64,000 nucleotides of DNA from Desulfurobacterium atlanticum (GTDB lineage Bacteria > Aquificota > Aquificia > Desulfurobacteriales > Desulfurobacteriaceae): positions 124,001 to 188,000 of the forward strand of contig NZ_FZOB01000001.1 in NCBI RefSeq assembly GCF_900188395.1. The letters run 5' to 3'. The notes beneath the pieces are model-generated. The model did no database searches, was not told the origin of the DNA, and worked only from the letters and a program-made list of their open reading frames with translations. Every line of letters begins with the position of its first letter. The first letter of the stretch is position 1. Shown here piece after piece: positions 48,280 to 58,665 of this stretch. The translations under genes and the position numbers were made by a program.

Positions 48280-50568
48280 TTGAAAAAGTTTATATTTATT
48301 GTTCTGCTTCTGCTGTCAACCTGTGGAGTTTCATTTTCCCAGACAAACAGTACAGAAATAACACTTGCTCCAGTGATAAAGGAGATAAAGATAGAGGGGA
48401 ATACCTATCTTCCGAAAGAGACGATACTTTATAAGATTTCTGTTAAGCCCGGTCAACATTTGAATCCGGAAAAGGTAGCAGAAGATATAAGGAGTATCTA
48501 TTATCTTGGATTTTATAAAACAATTAAAGTTGTTGCTGAAGAAACTCCCGAAGGACTTGTTTTAAAATACATTCTTTATGAAAAGCCAAAAGTTGAAGCA
48601 GTTGAATTTAAAGGTAATGAGGAGATATCCACAAAAACCATTAAGGAAAAAATAGGGTTTGATGAAGGTAACTTTACCGGTAAGGTTCTTGATTATGGGA
48701 AGCTTGAAGACCTGAGGTCAAAGATAGAGAAACTTTATAAGAGCAAGGGTTACTTGAATGTTAAGGTTAAGTTTGAAGTTGAGAAGATTGCTCCCAAGAA
48801 GGTGAATGTTGTTTACCAGATAGAAGAAGGTAAAAAGGCTTATGTGTGTAGAGTAGTTGTAAAAGGAAATAAAGCTTTAAAAGAGGATGAGATTAAAGAT
48901 ATGATTCTTACTAAAGAACCTTCAATCTGGCGGTTGAGATTCCATCCAGAACTTGTTGAGGAGAATCTTGAAAAGGATGTTAGAAGAATAGAGAAGCTTT
49001 ATAAAAGCAAAGGATACATTGAGATAGAGGTTGGTAAGCCTCAGGTAAAACAGCTTAAAAACTGCTATGAGGTGGTTTATACGATCAAGCATGAAGGACC
49101 TCAGTATAAGATCGGAACTGTTAATGTCTCAGGCAACAGGATAATAACCAGGAAGAAACTTCTTTCTCTTGTGCCGGATTTAACAACCGGAAAACCTTAT
49201 AACCCCGAACTTTTAACAGCTTTTGTTGTAAAGGCTTCAAGAGAATACGGAAAATACGGGTTTATATTCGTAAATATTCAGTCCGATACAAAGATAGACA
49301 GAAAAAAACACACTGTTGATATAACTTTCCTGATCCATGAGGGGAATAGGGCAAAAATAAGACGCATAAACATAAAAGGTAATTTTGATAGCAGGGATAG
49401 AACTGTTAGAAGAGAACTTGATATCTATGAAACGGGAATTTTTAAGACCGATTCTCTTGAACGTTCAATAAGAAGGCTTTACAACACAGGATACTACGAT
49501 GAGGTTAATGTGAAGCCGAAAATAGTTGGGAAAGATCTTCTTGATGTTGATATAGACCTTAAAGAGCGTCTTACTGGAATGTTTTCTATAGGTCTTGGTT
49601 ACAGCTCTGTTACCAACTTAACGGCGATGATTTCTTTAAGGAAAGGAAATCTTTTCGGTACTGGAGATACTATTTCGGTTTCCGGACAGTTTGGTTCAAA
49701 GGTTGCTTATTATGATGTGGCTTACAGTCATAAATGGTGGCTTGACAGACCTCAGACTTTAAGTTTTAGAGTTTTTAACCATAAAAACGAATATACAACC
49801 TATACAAGTCTTAAAAAAGGGTTCTCTATTAATCTTTCAAGAAGGCTTGGGAAAGACTGGAATGTTGGAGTCGGGTACACTATTTCAAGAACCACAATAA
49901 GCGATATAGATCCCAACGCTACCTCTATCATTACTGAGGAAGAGGGAACATCCACTGTTGCCTATATCTCTTCAAGGGCGATTCTTGACTTGAGGGATAA
50001 CAGGTTCCTTCCCCACAGAGGTTTTATGTTTGCAATAGCTGACAAGATTGCAGGTAAAGCTTTTGGTGGCGATGATAATTTCTACACGGTTGTTGTTGAT
50101 ATTTCAAAGCATATCTATCTTGATGACTTTTCAGAAAAGCACAAGATTCCTGTTGTTCTCTCCGGGCACTTGAAAATTGGATATGCCGGAACTTACGGAG
50201 ATACTGAAAATGTTCCAATAGATTACAGGTTTTACGTGGGTGGAGATACAACTGTTAGAGGCTTTAGATGGGGAGAAGCCGGTCCGGTAGATGAAAACGG
50301 TGATCCGATAGGTGCAAATAGGGAGCTTGTTGCTAACTTTGAAGTGGGGTATGATATTTCAAGAAATTTAAGATTTATAGGTTTCTTTGATATAGGTGCT
50401 GGTTGGTGGAATGAGATCGATCTTTCCACTTTAAGAAAGGCTGCAGGTTTTGGTATGAGAGTTTTAACCCCTGTTGGTCCTATAAGGCTTGATATAGGAT
50501 ATAAACTTGATAAGAAGCCTGGTGAAACAGCGTCAGAGTGGCACTTCGGTCTTGGAACTTACTTTTAA
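48280..50568 (+). CDS. bamA: Outer-membrane assembly factor BamA
   Basis: The frame from TTG 48280, with AGGAGG 5 nt upstream, gives a 762-aa protein with a signal peptide (MKKFIFIVLLLLS...VSFSQ). POTRA domains follow from about residue 30 to 420, for example IKEIKIEGNTYLPKETILYK. The C-terminal beta-barrel contains the conserved YRFYVGGDTTVRGF loop and ends with Phe (FGLGTYF). BamA inserts outer-membrane proteins. It forms a run with skp and lpxD, the classic envelope cluster. A longer upstream frame has no support. Confidence 0.93.
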   Translation: MKKFIFIVLLLLSTCGVSFSQTNSTEITLAPVIKEIKIEGNTYLPKETILYKISVKPGQHLNPEKVAEDIRSIYYLGFYKTIKVVAEETPEGLVLKYILYEKPKVEAVEFKGNEEISTKTIKEKIGFDEGNFTGKVLDYGKLEDLRSKIEKLYKSKGYLNVKVKFEVEKIAPKKVNVVYQIEEGKKAYVCRVVVKGNKALKEDEIKDMILTKEPSIWRLRFHPELVEENLEKDVRRIEKLYKSKGYIEIEVGKPQVKQLKNCYEVVYTIKHEGPQYKIGTVNVSGNRIITRKKLLSLVPDLTTGKPYNPELLTAFVVKASREYGKYGFIFVNIQSDTKIDRKKHTVDITFLIHEGNRAKIRRINIKGNFDSRDRTVRRELDIYETGIFKTDSLERSIRRLYNTGYYDEVNVKPKIVGKDLLDVDIDLKERLTGMFSIGLGYSSVTNLTAMISLRKGNLFGTGDTISVSGQFGSKVAYYDVAYSHKWWLDRPQTLSFRVFNHKNEYTTYTSLKKGFSINLSRRLGKDWNVGVGYTISRTTISDIDPNATSIITEEEGTSTVAYISSRAILDLRDNRFLPHRGFMFAIADKIAGKAFGGDDNFYTVVVDISKHIYLDDFSEKHKIPVVLSGHLKIGYAGTYGDTENVPIDYRFYVGGDTTVRGFRWGEAGPVDENGDPIGANRELVANFEVGYDISRNLRFIGFFDIGAGWWNEIDLSTLRKAAGFGMRVLTPVGPIRLDIGYKLDKKPGETASEWHFGLGTYF

Positions 50569-50590
50569 CTAAAACTGGAGGATAACAGAG

Positions 50591-51109
50591 ATGAGAAAGT
50601 TTTTAGCTGCGGCAACGTGTGCGGTAGTTTTCTCTTTAGGTTTTGTAAATACGGTGAGAGCTGAAAATTTTGCAGTGTATTACATAGATATGCAGAAGAT
50701 AATTAATGAGTCTCCTCAAGGGAAAAAAGCCAAGCAGGAGCTTGAATCCAAGATAAAAGCTGCAGAGTCAAAGCTTAAAAAACTTGCTGATGAGATAAAC
50801 GCTTTGAAAAAAGAACTTTCCTCTCCTCTTTTCAATGACAGTACAAAGAAAAAGAAAGAGAATGAACTTCAGATGAAGATAATGGAGTTCAGACAGCTCA
50901 AGCAGGAAAGTGAGCAGATGGTTGCAGAGCTTCAAAAGAAGCTTACTGCAAAGATAGTGGAAGATGTTTTTAAAGTTGTTGCAAAGTATAGAAAGGAGCA
51001 TCATCTTCCCATGGTTGTTGAAAGAAATGAGGGAGGAATTATAGCCGCAGATCCCAAGTATGATATTACAGATAAAATTCTTAAAGTGTTTAGTAAGCAG
51101 GGTAAGTAG
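50591..51109 (+). CDS. skp: OmpH/Skp family periplasmic chaperone
   Basis: A 172-aa protein with a signal peptide ending near VRAEN, then [21 protein letters not shown] and a long Lys/Glu-rich coiled coil (residues about 45-130), as in the Skp tentacles. It protects unfolded outer-membrane proteins in the periplasm. GGAGG precedes the ATG. It lies between bamA and lpxD, as in many diderms. Confidence 0.9.
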   Translation: MRKFLAAATCAVVFSLGFVNTVRAENFAVYYIDMQKIINESPQGKKAKQELESKIKAAESKLKKLADEINALKKELSSPLFNDSTKKKKENELQMKIMEFRQLKQESEQMVAELQKKLTAKIVEDVFKVVAKYRKEHHLPMVVERNEGGIIAADPKYDITDKILKVFSKQGK

Positions 51110-51111
51110 TT

Positions 51112-52116
51112 ATGAGAGTAAAAGAGATAGCGGAGATTTTAGGTTGCAAGGTTAAAGGGGATGGTGATTTAGAAATAATAGGGGTAAATGAGATTCAGAA
51201 TGCAAAAAAGGGAGATTTAACATTTCTTTCAAATCCAAAGTATGAAAAATTTTTAAAAACAACAAAGGCATCTGCCGTTATAACAGGGAAGGAGTATGAT
51301 CTTCCTTTAACCCAGCTTATATGTGATGAGCCCTATGTCGCTTTTGCAAAAGCATTATCGCTTTTTTATAAAGAAAATTTTCCTGAAGATTACATTTCTC
51401 CTGAGACAACTGTTGGTAAAGGAACCGAGATTGGAAAGAGCGTTTATATCGGGGATAACGTTGTTGTAGGTGAAAATTGCCGAATCGGAGACAGGGTTAA
51501 GATTTTTCCGGGGACGTTTATTGGTGATGGTACGGTTATAGGTGATGATACGGTTATCTTTTCCAATGTTTCCATTTACCGGCAGACAGTGATAGGGAAA
51601 AGGGTAAGAATCCACAGTGGAGCTGTCATAGGGTCTGATGGATTTGGTTACGCTTTTAGCAAAAAAGAGATGAGGATATATAAGGTTCCTCAGATAGGTA
51701 GAGTTGTGATAGAGGATGATGTTGAGATTGGAGCTAATACAACTATAGATAGGGGTACTATAGGAGAAACTGTTATAGGCAGCGGGACAAAGATTGATAA
51801 TCTTGTTCAGATAGGCCATAACGTTAAAGTAGGTAAGAACTGTTTTATCGTTTCTCAGGTTGGCATTTCCGGGTCAACTGTGATAGGTGATAATGTTACC
51901 CTTGCTGGCCAGGTTGGTGTGGCGGGACATATAAAAATAGGAAGCAATATTACAGTTGGAGCAAAGGCTGGAGTTACCAAGTCTATAGAAAAGGCCGGTG
52001 TTTATGCCGGTTTTCCAATAAAGGACTATAGAGTCTGGCGTAAGACAGAAGCTTTAATAAACCGCCTGCCAGAAATTTATGAAAAGATAAAAAAGCTACT
52101 TTCTAAAGGGGAGTAG
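51112..52116 (+). CDS. lpxD: UDP-3-O-acylglucosamine N-acyltransferase
   Basis: A 334-aa left-handed beta-helix enzyme of lipid A synthesis. The N-terminal uridine-binding domain has [16 protein letters not shown]. Hexapeptide repeats run from about residue 100 to 300, with the catalytic His in [11 protein letters not shown], followed by [20 protein letters not shown]. It starts 3 nt after skp and abuts the next gene. Confidence 0.95.
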   Translation: MRVKEIAEILGCKVKGDGDLEIIGVNEIQNAKKGDLTFLSNPKYEKFLKTTKASAVITGKEYDLPLTQLICDEPYVAFAKALSLFYKENFPEDYISPETTVGKGTEIGKSVYIGDNVVVGENCRIGDRVKIFPGTFIGDGTVIGDDTVIFSNVSIYRQTVIGKRVRIHSGAVIGSDGFGYAFSKKEMRIYKVPQIGRVVIEDDVEIGANTTIDRGTIGETVIGSGTKIDNLVQIGHNVKVGKNCFIVSQVGISGSTVIGDNVTLAGQVGVAGHIKIGSNITVGAKAGVTKSIEKAGVYAGFPIKDYRVWRKTEALINRLPEIYEKIKKLLSKGE

Positions 52117-53253
52117 ATGAAAATAGCTCATCTGTCCGATTCCCATCTTGGCTATTCTCAGTATAACCTTACCGAGAGAAGAGCAGATTTTTTTTCCGCC
52201 TTCAGGCAGGCTGTAGAGAGAATGGTTGAAGAACAGGTTGATATTGTTGTTCATTCAGGTGATCTTTTTGAGTCATCTCAGCCGGATATTAACTCTCTAT
52301 CTGTGGTTATAAACTGTTTGAAACTTCTAAAAGACAGGGGGATACCTTTTATCGCAATAATGGGAAATCACGACAGAGTATTAAGAAAGGGGAAAATGCC
52401 ACCGCATAAGATTCTTGAGGAACTTGGTCTTTTAACTTTTATAGGTGGCGGTAAGCCTTTTGGTTCAGTGGTTGTAAAAGATGTTTTTGTGGCTGGTGTT
52501 CATTTTATGCCAAGGCTTTATATGGAGCAGATTTTAAATGAGAAATTGCTGGAGAGGTTTTCTGAGCAGGCTACTTCATTTTCAGGCTCTGTGTTTCTCT
52601 TTCATCAGGGTGTTGATATCTATCTTCCTTTTGAAAACGCTTTTGAGTTAAGTTTATCTGACCTGCCCCCCGGATTTTCCTATTATGCAGGGGGACATAT
52701 TCACATATTTGCAAAGGAGAGAGTTTTTGAAGGTCTTTTCAGTTATGCAGGAGCTACCGAGTTTAGAAGTGTGAAGGAAGCTGTTCTTGACAATAGAGGA
52801 TTTAATATTTTTAACCTATCTGACGGTTCTTTAACTCGTATAAAGCTTGAAAATCTAAGAGAGTTTATGATTTTTGATATTTCTGAAGGTGAAGAGGATG
52901 CGGTTTTAAAAGAGATTTATGATAAGGTGGTTGAGAGAGACCAGCCTCCTGTTGTAACTATTCGTTACTCCTATGTGGATAAGCCGTTTTCCTTTGACAG
53001 GGAGATGTTTAAGAAGATACAGGAGAAAGCCCTTATTGTAAGGGTTATTCAAAAAGAGGTAGCTGAAAGGAAGGAGTTGGGAGGAGTTACTGAAACCGTT
53101 TCTCTTGAAAAGGTGGTTGATGACTATTTTAAGGGACAGAAAAAGGTTGTTAGGGAACTTGCAAAAGAGCTTGCCTCCTCTCCTTCGGAGCAGATTCGCG
53201 ACATTCTTTCAAACTTTATAAAGGAGAATACGGGATTGGAGATAGACTTTTAG
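52117..53253 (+). CDS. SbcD/Mre11-like metallophosphoesterase (DNA repair nuclease)
   Basis: A 378-aa calcineurin-like phosphoesterase. Metal motifs are LSDSHLG at the N terminus, HSGDLFESS near residue 47, MGNHDRV near 86 and GGHIHIF near 192. The order and spacing fit the Mre11/SbcD branch. No SbcC/Rad50 gene is adjacent. The C-terminal 120 residues are helical and would be the partner-binding part. It starts immediately after the lpxD stop. Confidence 0.83.
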   Translation: MKIAHLSDSHLGYSQYNLTERRADFFSAFRQAVERMVEEQVDIVVHSGDLFESSQPDINSLSVVINCLKLLKDRGIPFIAIMGNHDRVLRKGKMPPHKILEELGLLTFIGGGKPFGSVVVKDVFVAGVHFMPRLYMEQILNEKLLERFSEQATSFSGSVFLFHQGVDIYLPFENAFELSLSDLPPGFSYYAGGHIHIFAKERVFEGLFSYAGATEFRSVKEAVLDNRGFNIFNLSDGSLTRIKLENLREFMIFDISEGEEDAVLKEIYDKVVERDQPPVVTIRYSYVDKPFSFDREMFKKIQEKALIVRVIQKEVAERKELGGVTETVSLEKVVDDYFKGQKKVVRELAKELASSPSEQIRDILSNFIKENTGLEIDF

Positions 53254-53972
53254 GTTTCTTAAAAGATGCTCTTCTTGATATTCTTTCTCCTGAATACTGC
53301 TGTGTGTGCGGTAGATATCTTTTTGTAAATCATAAGAAAGTTGCCTGTAATTTGTGCTGGCGGCTTTACTTTAAGCCGTTTCTGGATAAAAAGTGTGAAG
53401 TTTGCGGTTATCCGTTAAGGCTTTCTCCCGGTTGTGAACCTCTGTGTGGTGAATGTTTCAGAGGAAGGAGTTTTAACTTTGATGCCGTTGATTATTTTAC
53501 CCTTTATGATGGAATAGTTGAGATTGCTATCAAAAAGTTGAAGTTTGAGTTTCGCAGGGATATTGCTGAAGTTTTGGGAGATGGGATAAAGTTACATCTG
53601 TGTAAATTTCTGAAGAAGAAAAAGGTTGATTTTGTTGTTCCTGTTCCTCTTCATCCTGATGAGCTTAAAGTAAGGGGCTTTAATCAGTGTGAGCTTATCC
53701 TTCGGGGAGCAAAAATACCGTTTGTTTCTGGTGTTGTGAGGCTTTATCCCGGAAAAAGACAGTCAACTCTCGGGAAAAAAGAGAGGAGAGAGAATGTCAG
53801 AGGACTTTTTGGTCTGGAAAAGGGGATTGATTTCAGAGGAAAAACTGTTTGTATATTTGATGATATATTTACAACAGGAAGTACCGCTGATGAGATTGCA
53901 AGGCTTTTAAAAGATTCTGGAGCAAAGAGGGTTGTGGTTTATACGCTGGCACGGGCTACAACTTTAAAATAG
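53235..53972 (+). CDS. ComF family phosphoribosyltransferase, apparent AUU start
   Basis: The C-terminal PRTase motif VCIFDDIFTTGSTADEIARLL identifies ComF/GntX. The N-terminal zinc ribbon is PEYCCVCGRYL...ACNLC...CEVCGYPL...CGECF. The first ATG/GTG/TTG-type codon in frame (GTG 53304) would cut into this zinc ribbon. The frame is open upstream, and AAGGAG lies 8 nt before an ATT at 53235, giving (M)GDRLLGFLKDALLDILSPEY, the usual ComF N terminus. I therefore place the start at ATT, overlapping the previous gene by 19 nt. ComF proteins are linked to DNA uptake and processing. Confidence 0.75.
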   Translation: MGDRLLGFLKDALLDILSPEYCCVCGRYLFVNHKKVACNLCWRLYFKPFLDKKCEVCGYPLRLSPGCEPLCGECFRGRSFNFDAVDYFTLYDGIVEIAIKKLKFEFRRDIAEVLGDGIKLHLCKFLKKKKVDFVVPVPLHPDELKVRGFNQCELILRGAKIPFVSGVVRLYPGKRQSTLGKKERRENVRGLFGLEKGIDFRGKTVCIFDDIFTTGSTADEIARLLKDSGAKRVVVYTLARATTLK

Positions 53973-54007
53973 ATTTAGATGTGTAAACCTTTTATGGAGG
54001 GGGCAGG

Positions 54008-54670
54008 ATGAAAAAAATTTTCTTTCCGATTCTACTGATTCTCTTTAGTTCCGCTTTTGCATTTTCGTCCTATACAGGGTTTAAGAAACTTAAAAAAGGG
54101 GATTGGAGTAGCTATATTCTTGTCTCAGATGACGGCAGAGAAAATAGGGTGAATTATGTTTACGGAGGAGAGAGGAAAGTAGATGGTAAAGCTGTCAGAA
54201 TTATGGAGCTTTCGGGAAATATGGATGGGAAAAAGATAGTGATTCAACTATGGTTTGATAAATACGGAAAGCCTGTAAAGTATATTACCCGTATGAGCAA
54301 CGGTCAGCTTGTGTGTATGACACAGCCGGCCATTCCAGAGGAGTATTACAAACAGTTTACTCCAAAAGATAAAACTCCTGAAGAGTTTAAACCTGAAAAG
54401 CCGGATATTCGTTACGGAACTTACAAATTGTCCGACGGGAGAAAAATTCCTGTTGCTATTTTTAAAACTGAAAGCGGGGAAACCTATGTAAGCGGTAAAG
54501 TTCCTTTTGGTATTGTAAAACAGATTAGTAAAGGTAAAGTTGTTCTTTATCTTACCGATTTTGGGGTTGGTAAAAAACTTGAAATTCCATTTGATAAGGC
54601 GAAAATGTGTAGGCCGTTTACGATGCCCTCTTTTCCTGGTGTAATAACACCACCAATTTCAATACCTTAA
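54008..54670 (+). CDS. Unrecognised exported protein
   Basis: A 220-aa protein with a clear signal peptide (MKKIFFPILLILFSSAFAFSS). The mature part has beta-rich alternating stretches, for example GDWSSYILVSDDGRENRVNY, and a Pro-rich C terminus (PSFPGVITPPISIP). Two Cys at about residues 98 and 206 could form a disulfide. I know no family for it. GGAGG precedes the ATG, and rfaE2 follows after 14 nt. Confidence 0.65.
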   Translation: MKKIFFPILLILFSSAFAFSSYTGFKKLKKGDWSSYILVSDDGRENRVNYVYGGERKVDGKAVRIMELSGNMDGKKIVIQLWFDKYGKPVKYITRMSNGQLVCMTQPAIPEEYYKQFTPKDKTPEEFKPEKPDIRYGTYKLSDGRKIPVAIFKTESGETYVSGKVPFGIVKQISKGKVVLYLTDFGVGKKLEIPFDKAKMCRPFTMPSFPGVITPPISIP

Positions 54671-54684
54671 ACAGGAGGATATGT

Positions 54685-55170
54685 GTGGCAAGGGTTTTTA
54701 GGAATTTTGAAGAGCTTGAAAGTTTTGTGAAGCAGGAGAGGGGAAAAGGCAGGAAAATTGTGTTTACCAACGGATGTTTTGATATCGTTCATGCAGGACA
54801 TGTGGATTATCTTGAGAAAGCTAAAGCTTTTGGTGATGTTTTGATTGTCGGTATTAACAGTGACAGTTCTATAAAACGGATTAAAGGTGAAAAAAGACCT
54901 GTTGTTCCTCAGGATTATAGGGTGAGAGTTCTTCTTGGTTTGAGGGCGGTTGATGGGGTTGTTGTTTTTGATGACGATACACCTTTAGAGGTTATAAAGC
55001 TGATAAAACCTGATGTTCTTGTTAAAGGAGCCGATTGGCCGGTGGAAAAGATTGTAGGGAGAGAATACGCCGGAAAAGTTGAGAGGGTGAAGTTTATTTA
55101 CGATATTTCAACTTCAAAGATAGTTAATAAAATAGTTGAAATTTATTGTGGAAAGAAGGTTGAAGATTAA
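54685..55170 (+). CDS. Stand-alone heptose-1-phosphate adenylyltransferase (RfaE2)
   Basis: A 161-aa cytidylyltransferase-fold protein equal to the C-terminal domain of HldE: TNGCFDIVHAGHVDYLEKAK near residue 28, then GINSDSSIKRIKG and KPDVLVKGADWPVEKIVG. The start is GTG with AGGAGG upstream. It transfers AMP to heptose 1-phosphate. It duplicates the function of the HldE C-terminal domain at 21861-23276. This copy sits among core genes and is probably the resident one. Confidence 0.9.
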   Translation: MARVFRNFEELESFVKQERGKGRKIVFTNGCFDIVHAGHVDYLEKAKAFGDVLIVGINSDSSIKRIKGEKRPVVPQDYRVRVLLGLRAVDGVVVFDDDTPLEVIKLIKPDVLVKGADWPVEKIVGREYAGKVERVKFIYDISTSKIVNKIVEIYCGKKVED

Positions 55171-55217
55171 CTGAAAATGATTATATTTATCAACAAACCT
55201 GGAAGGGGAGGTTGCTT

Positions 55218-55412
55218 ATGGCGGAGTTAACAGATAAGGAGAAAGTGGTTCTTGAAGCTATGAAAGGTGCTGGTAAACCTGTTCGTCCCGGTGATGTGGC
55301 AAAGGCTACAGGACTTGATAGTAAAGAGGTGTCAAAAATTATTAAATCTTTGAGAGAGAAGGGACTTGTTCATTCTCCTAAACGTTGTTACTATGCTCCT
55401 ACGGAAGGTTAA
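55218..55412 (+). CDS. Small winged-helix DNA-binding protein
   Basis: A 64-aa protein, almost only a winged helix-turn-helix: AELTDKEKVVLEAMKGAGKP, DVAKATGLDSKEVSKIIKSLR (recognition helix) and [17 protein letters not shown] (wing). GGAGG is 6 nt before ATG 55218. It resembles small MarR/ArsR-like or archaeal-type regulators. Target unknown. Its stop overlaps that of the convergent mnmD. Confidence 0.75.
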   Translation: MAELTDKEKVVLEAMKGAGKPVRPGDVAKATGLDSKEVSKIIKSLREKGLVHSPKRCYYAPTEG

Positions 55413-56260
55413 TAGATAACCTCAAGGGGAAGGGTTGTATTTAATATGTGAATACATCCTTCCCTCCTGCTTTTTATAAGTGATGGAGGGTCTTTTAGCT
55501 GAGGATCTCTGTACGGTGTTGTTGTGGTGATTTCTATGAATTTTTTAATTAATTTTTCTTGTGTAGCTTCTCCTTTTATCCCAATTGTACTTTTGCTTTT
55601 CCTTCCGATGGCTACTCCTTCCTTAACTCCGAAACCTGCCATGTGAAGTGCTTTTCTTATGTGTCCTGCACATGAGTAGGTTGCTAAAATGCCCCCTTTT
55701 CTTACCATTTTTGCAATAAGTTTGAAAAAATCGTAGCTCCATAACTCTGGATTCACTTTAGGAGAGAAAGGGTCGTGAAATACAGCATCAAAAGTTTCTC
55801 CGTAGTGTCTGTATATGGACTTTAAGATTTCTCTTCCTTCCCCAATGAAAAGTTTTATTTTTATACTGCTGTCTGTATAGTTGAGGGTTAAAAAAATGTT
55901 CTCATATTTTCTGTTTCTTAAAAGTTCTTTAAATGTAGGTTTTAGATAGTTTAACTCCTGCCAGTTTGTGGAGATGCTTTTTTTGATTACATTAAGATCC
56001 TTTTCAAAGGATAGGATGGATATCTTTCCACGACAGGTTTTTACCCGGTGGATGGCAAGAAGAGAGTTAAAACCAAGACCGAAACACACATCAAAAACTT
56101 TAACTTCCCTTTTCTTTGCTATTTCAACGATTTTTGTTGTTTTTATAAATTTTTCCTCTGCTTCTCTAAAGGCTCCTGCGCTTATGGAGTGAAAGGGCTC
56201 TCCGAACTCTTCTGAGAAGAAAGTTGGAGAGCCGTCCTGCGTTAGAATCTCTTTTATCAT
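55409..56260 (-). CDS. MnmC-like tRNA U34 methyltransferase domain protein (MnmD)
   Basis: A 283-aa SAM-dependent methyltransferase. [21 protein letters not shown] near the N terminus is typical of the MnmC methyltransferase half, the SAM motif is [15 protein letters not shown] near residue 60 and the catalytic region is [20 protein letters not shown] near 165. No FAD oxidase domain is attached, so it is the stand-alone MnmD type. It probably makes mnm5U34 in tRNA. The ATG overlaps the lon stop by 4 nt. Confidence 0.85.
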   Translation of the reverse strand: MIKEILTQDGSPTFFSEEFGEPFHSISAGAFREAEEKFIKTTKIVEIAKKREVKVFDVCFGLGFNSLLAIHRVKTCRGKISILSFEKDLNVIKKSISTNWQELNYLKPTFKELLRNRKYENIFLTLNYTDSSIKIKLFIGEGREILKSIYRHYGETFDAVFHDPFSPKVNPELWSYDFFKLIAKMVRKGGILATYSCAGHIRKALHMAGFGVKEGVAIGRKSKSTIGIKGEATQEKLIKKFIEITTTTPYRDPQLKDPPSLIKSRREGCIHILNTTLPLEVIY

Positions 56261-58665
56261 TTTGCAGCAGCAACTTTCTTTTTCGTTCTCTTCTTTTTCG
56301 GCTTATGTAAAGCGGTTTCAAATACCTTTTCAACTCTATCCACAAAAAGAAGGTTTAGAGCTTTTTTTGCTTCTTCCGGAAGTTCTTCCATAACTTCTGC
56401 CTTATTTTTAGCAGGAACGATAACCGTTTTTACTCCGTATCTTAATGCCGCAAGAATTTTTTCCTTCAATCCGCCGACAGGAAGAACTTTCCCACCAAGG
56501 GTTATCTCTCCGGTCATTGCAACATCTTTCTTAACTTTTCGCTCGGTTAAAGCTGACAGCATTGCAGTTGCTATTGTAATTCCTGCTGAAGGTCCATCTT
56601 TTGGAATTGCTCCTGCAGGTACATGAACATGAATATCTATTTTAGAAAAGTCTTTTTCTATTTTATACGTATCAGCATGGGCTCTTATGAAACCGAGAGC
56701 AGCCTGAGCTGATTCTTTCATTACATCTCCCAGCCTTCCTGTGAGAATAAGCTTTCCCGTTCCCGGTGTGACTATTGCTTCAACAAACAGTACATCACCA
56801 CCGGCAGCAGTCCATGCAAGTCCTGTTGCAACTCCAACTTCATCCTCTCCAAGTTCCATTTCCGGTATGAATTTTGGAGCTCCTAAAATCTCTTCAACCC
56901 GTTTCTTGGTTATCACATATTTCTTCTCTTTACCTTCACTTATCCACAAAGCGACTTTTCTGCAAACTGCGGCTATCTTTCTATCAAGTTCCCTTACTCC
57001 TGCTTCTTTCGTATAGTGTCTTATTATGTGTATTAAAGCGTCATCTCTAAACTGGATATCTTTTGATGTGAGAGCGTGGTTCTTTATCTGTTTTGGCACT
57101 ATGTATTTTTTAGCTATGTTCAGCTTTTCATCTTCAGTGTATCCTGGAATGTTTAAAACTTCAAGCCTGTCAAAGAGGGGTTCTGGTATTGTATATGGTG
57201 TATTTGCTGTTGCTATGAAAAGAACTTCTGAAAGGTCAAAAGGCTGGTTGATGTAGTTGTCAACAAATTCTTTATTTTGTTCCGGGTCAAGAACTTCAAG
57301 AAGTGCTGCCGCAGGGTCTCCTCTAAAGTCGGAAGCCATTTTATCAATTTCATCAAGCAGTATGACAGGATTTTTTGTTCCTGCTTTTCTTATAGCCTGA
57401 ATTATCTTTCCAGGCATTGCTCCCACGTAGGTTCTTCTGTGTCCCCTTATTTCAGCTTCATCCCTTACACCGCCAAGAGATATTCTTACAAATTTTCTTC
57501 CCATTGCTCTTGCGATAGAACGGGCTAATGATGTTTTACCAACTCCCGGCGGTCCTACAAAGCAAATTGTTGGTTGTTTTATTGTTTGGGATTTTTTCTG
57601 TCTCTTCTTCATAAGGGATTTAACGGCTAAAAATTCAAGTATTCTGTTTTTAACTTTTTCAAGGTCGTAGTGATCCTCATCAAGAATCTTTTTAGCTCTC
57701 TCTATGTCAAGTTTGTCTCTTGAGCGTTTTGACCAGGGAAGCTCTATCATCCACTCTATATAGGTTCTTAAAACAGCGGCTTCGGCAGATTCAGGATGCA
57801 TCTTCTCAAGGCGGGAAATCTCTTTTAAAACTGCCTCTTCAATTTCTTTGGGCATTTTTGCTTTTTTAACTTTCTCTTTATACTCTTCTATTTCTCTGCT
57901 TTTTTCCTCTTCTTCTCCAAGTTCCCTTCTTATGGCTTTTAACTGCTGTCTTAGAAAATACTCCCTCTGTTCTTTTTCCATTGATTCCCGGGCTTTTGTT
58001 CTTATAAGCTCCTGCAGTTCCAGAACTCTTATCTCGTGGTCAAGTTTTTTACTTATCTTCTTAAGTCTTTCTATAGGGTCAAGAGTGGATAAAAGGTCTA
58101 TCGCTTCTTCTGTTGTTAGTTCAATCTGAGCGGCGATAAGGTCTGCAAGTCTTCCCGGGTCTTCAATGCTTCTTAAAATGGCAACCATATCAGGGGGAAT
58201 CTGCTTGCCAAGGGCAACAATTCTTTCAATCTGGTCCTTAACAAGTTTTATAAGTGCTTCATCTTCTATCTTTTCTGTAATGGTTTCTTTTTCTTCTATG
58301 TGCTCTATTTCAGCTTCAAAGTGGTCGTCTATCTTTTCAAGTTTTTTAAGTTTTGCCCTTCCAAGTCCCTGAACAAGGATTTTAACTCTGCCGTCACTCA
58401 TTTTCATTGCTTTAAGGATAACCGCAACAGTTCCTGTATCGTAAAGATCTTCCCTTTCAGGTTCCTCTGTGTCTTTATCTTTTTGTGTTACAAGGAAAAT
58501 CAGTTTATGTTCTTTCAGTGCTTCTTCAACAGCTTTTAGTGAGAAAGGTCTTCCAACAAAGAGAGGGGCTATCATCATCGGAAAAACAACAACGTCTCTA
58601 AGAGGTAATACCGGAAGCCTATCTGGGAGCTTCGGTTCAGCTATTGGAGATAATCCTTCTACCAT
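56257..58665 (-). CDS. lon: ATP-dependent protease La
   Basis: An 802-aa Lon protease: N-terminal LON substrate domain ([20 protein letters not shown]), AAA+ domain with [16 protein letters not shown] near residue 365 and ILLDEIDKM, and the C-terminal protease with the catalytic Ser in [14 protein letters not shown] and Lys in [11 protein letters not shown] Lys-rich tail follows. It degrades misfolded and regulatory proteins, including antitoxins in other bacteria. Confidence 0.97.
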   Translation of the reverse strand: MVEGLSPIAEPKLPDRLPVLPLRDVVVFPMMIAPLFVGRPFSLKAVEEALKEHKLIFLVTQKDKDTEEPEREDLYDTGTVAVILKAMKMSDGRVKILVQGLGRAKLKKLEKIDDHFEAEIEHIEEKETITEKIEDEALIKLVKDQIERIVALGKQIPPDMVAILRSIEDPGRLADLIAAQIELTTEEAIDLLSTLDPIERLKKISKKLDHEIRVLELQELIRTKARESMEKEQREYFLRQQLKAIRRELGEEEEKSREIEEYKEKVKKAKMPKEIEEAVLKEISRLEKMHPESAEAAVLRTYIEWMIELPWSKRSRDKLDIERAKKILDEDHYDLEKVKNRILEFLAVKSLMKKRQKKSQTIKQPTICFVGPPGVGKTSLARSIARAMGRKFVRISLGGVRDEAEIRGHRRTYVGAMPGKIIQAIRKAGTKNPVILLDEIDKMASDFRGDPAAALLEVLDPEQNKEFVDNYINQPFDLSEVLFIATANTPYTIPEPLFDRLEVLNIPGYTEDEKLNIAKKYIVPKQIKNHALTSKDIQFRDDALIHIIRHYTKEAGVRELDRKIAAVCRKVALWISEGKEKKYVITKKRVEEILGAPKFIPEMELGEDEVGVATGLAWTAAGGDVLFVEAIVTPGTGKLILTGRLGDVMKESAQAALGFIRAHADTYKIEKDFSKIDIHVHVPAGAIPKDGPSAGITIATAMLSALTERKVKKDVAMTGEITLGGKVLPVGGLKEKILAALRYGVKTVIVPAKNKAEVMEELPEEAKKALNLLFVDRVEKVFETALHKPKKKRTKKKVAAAK

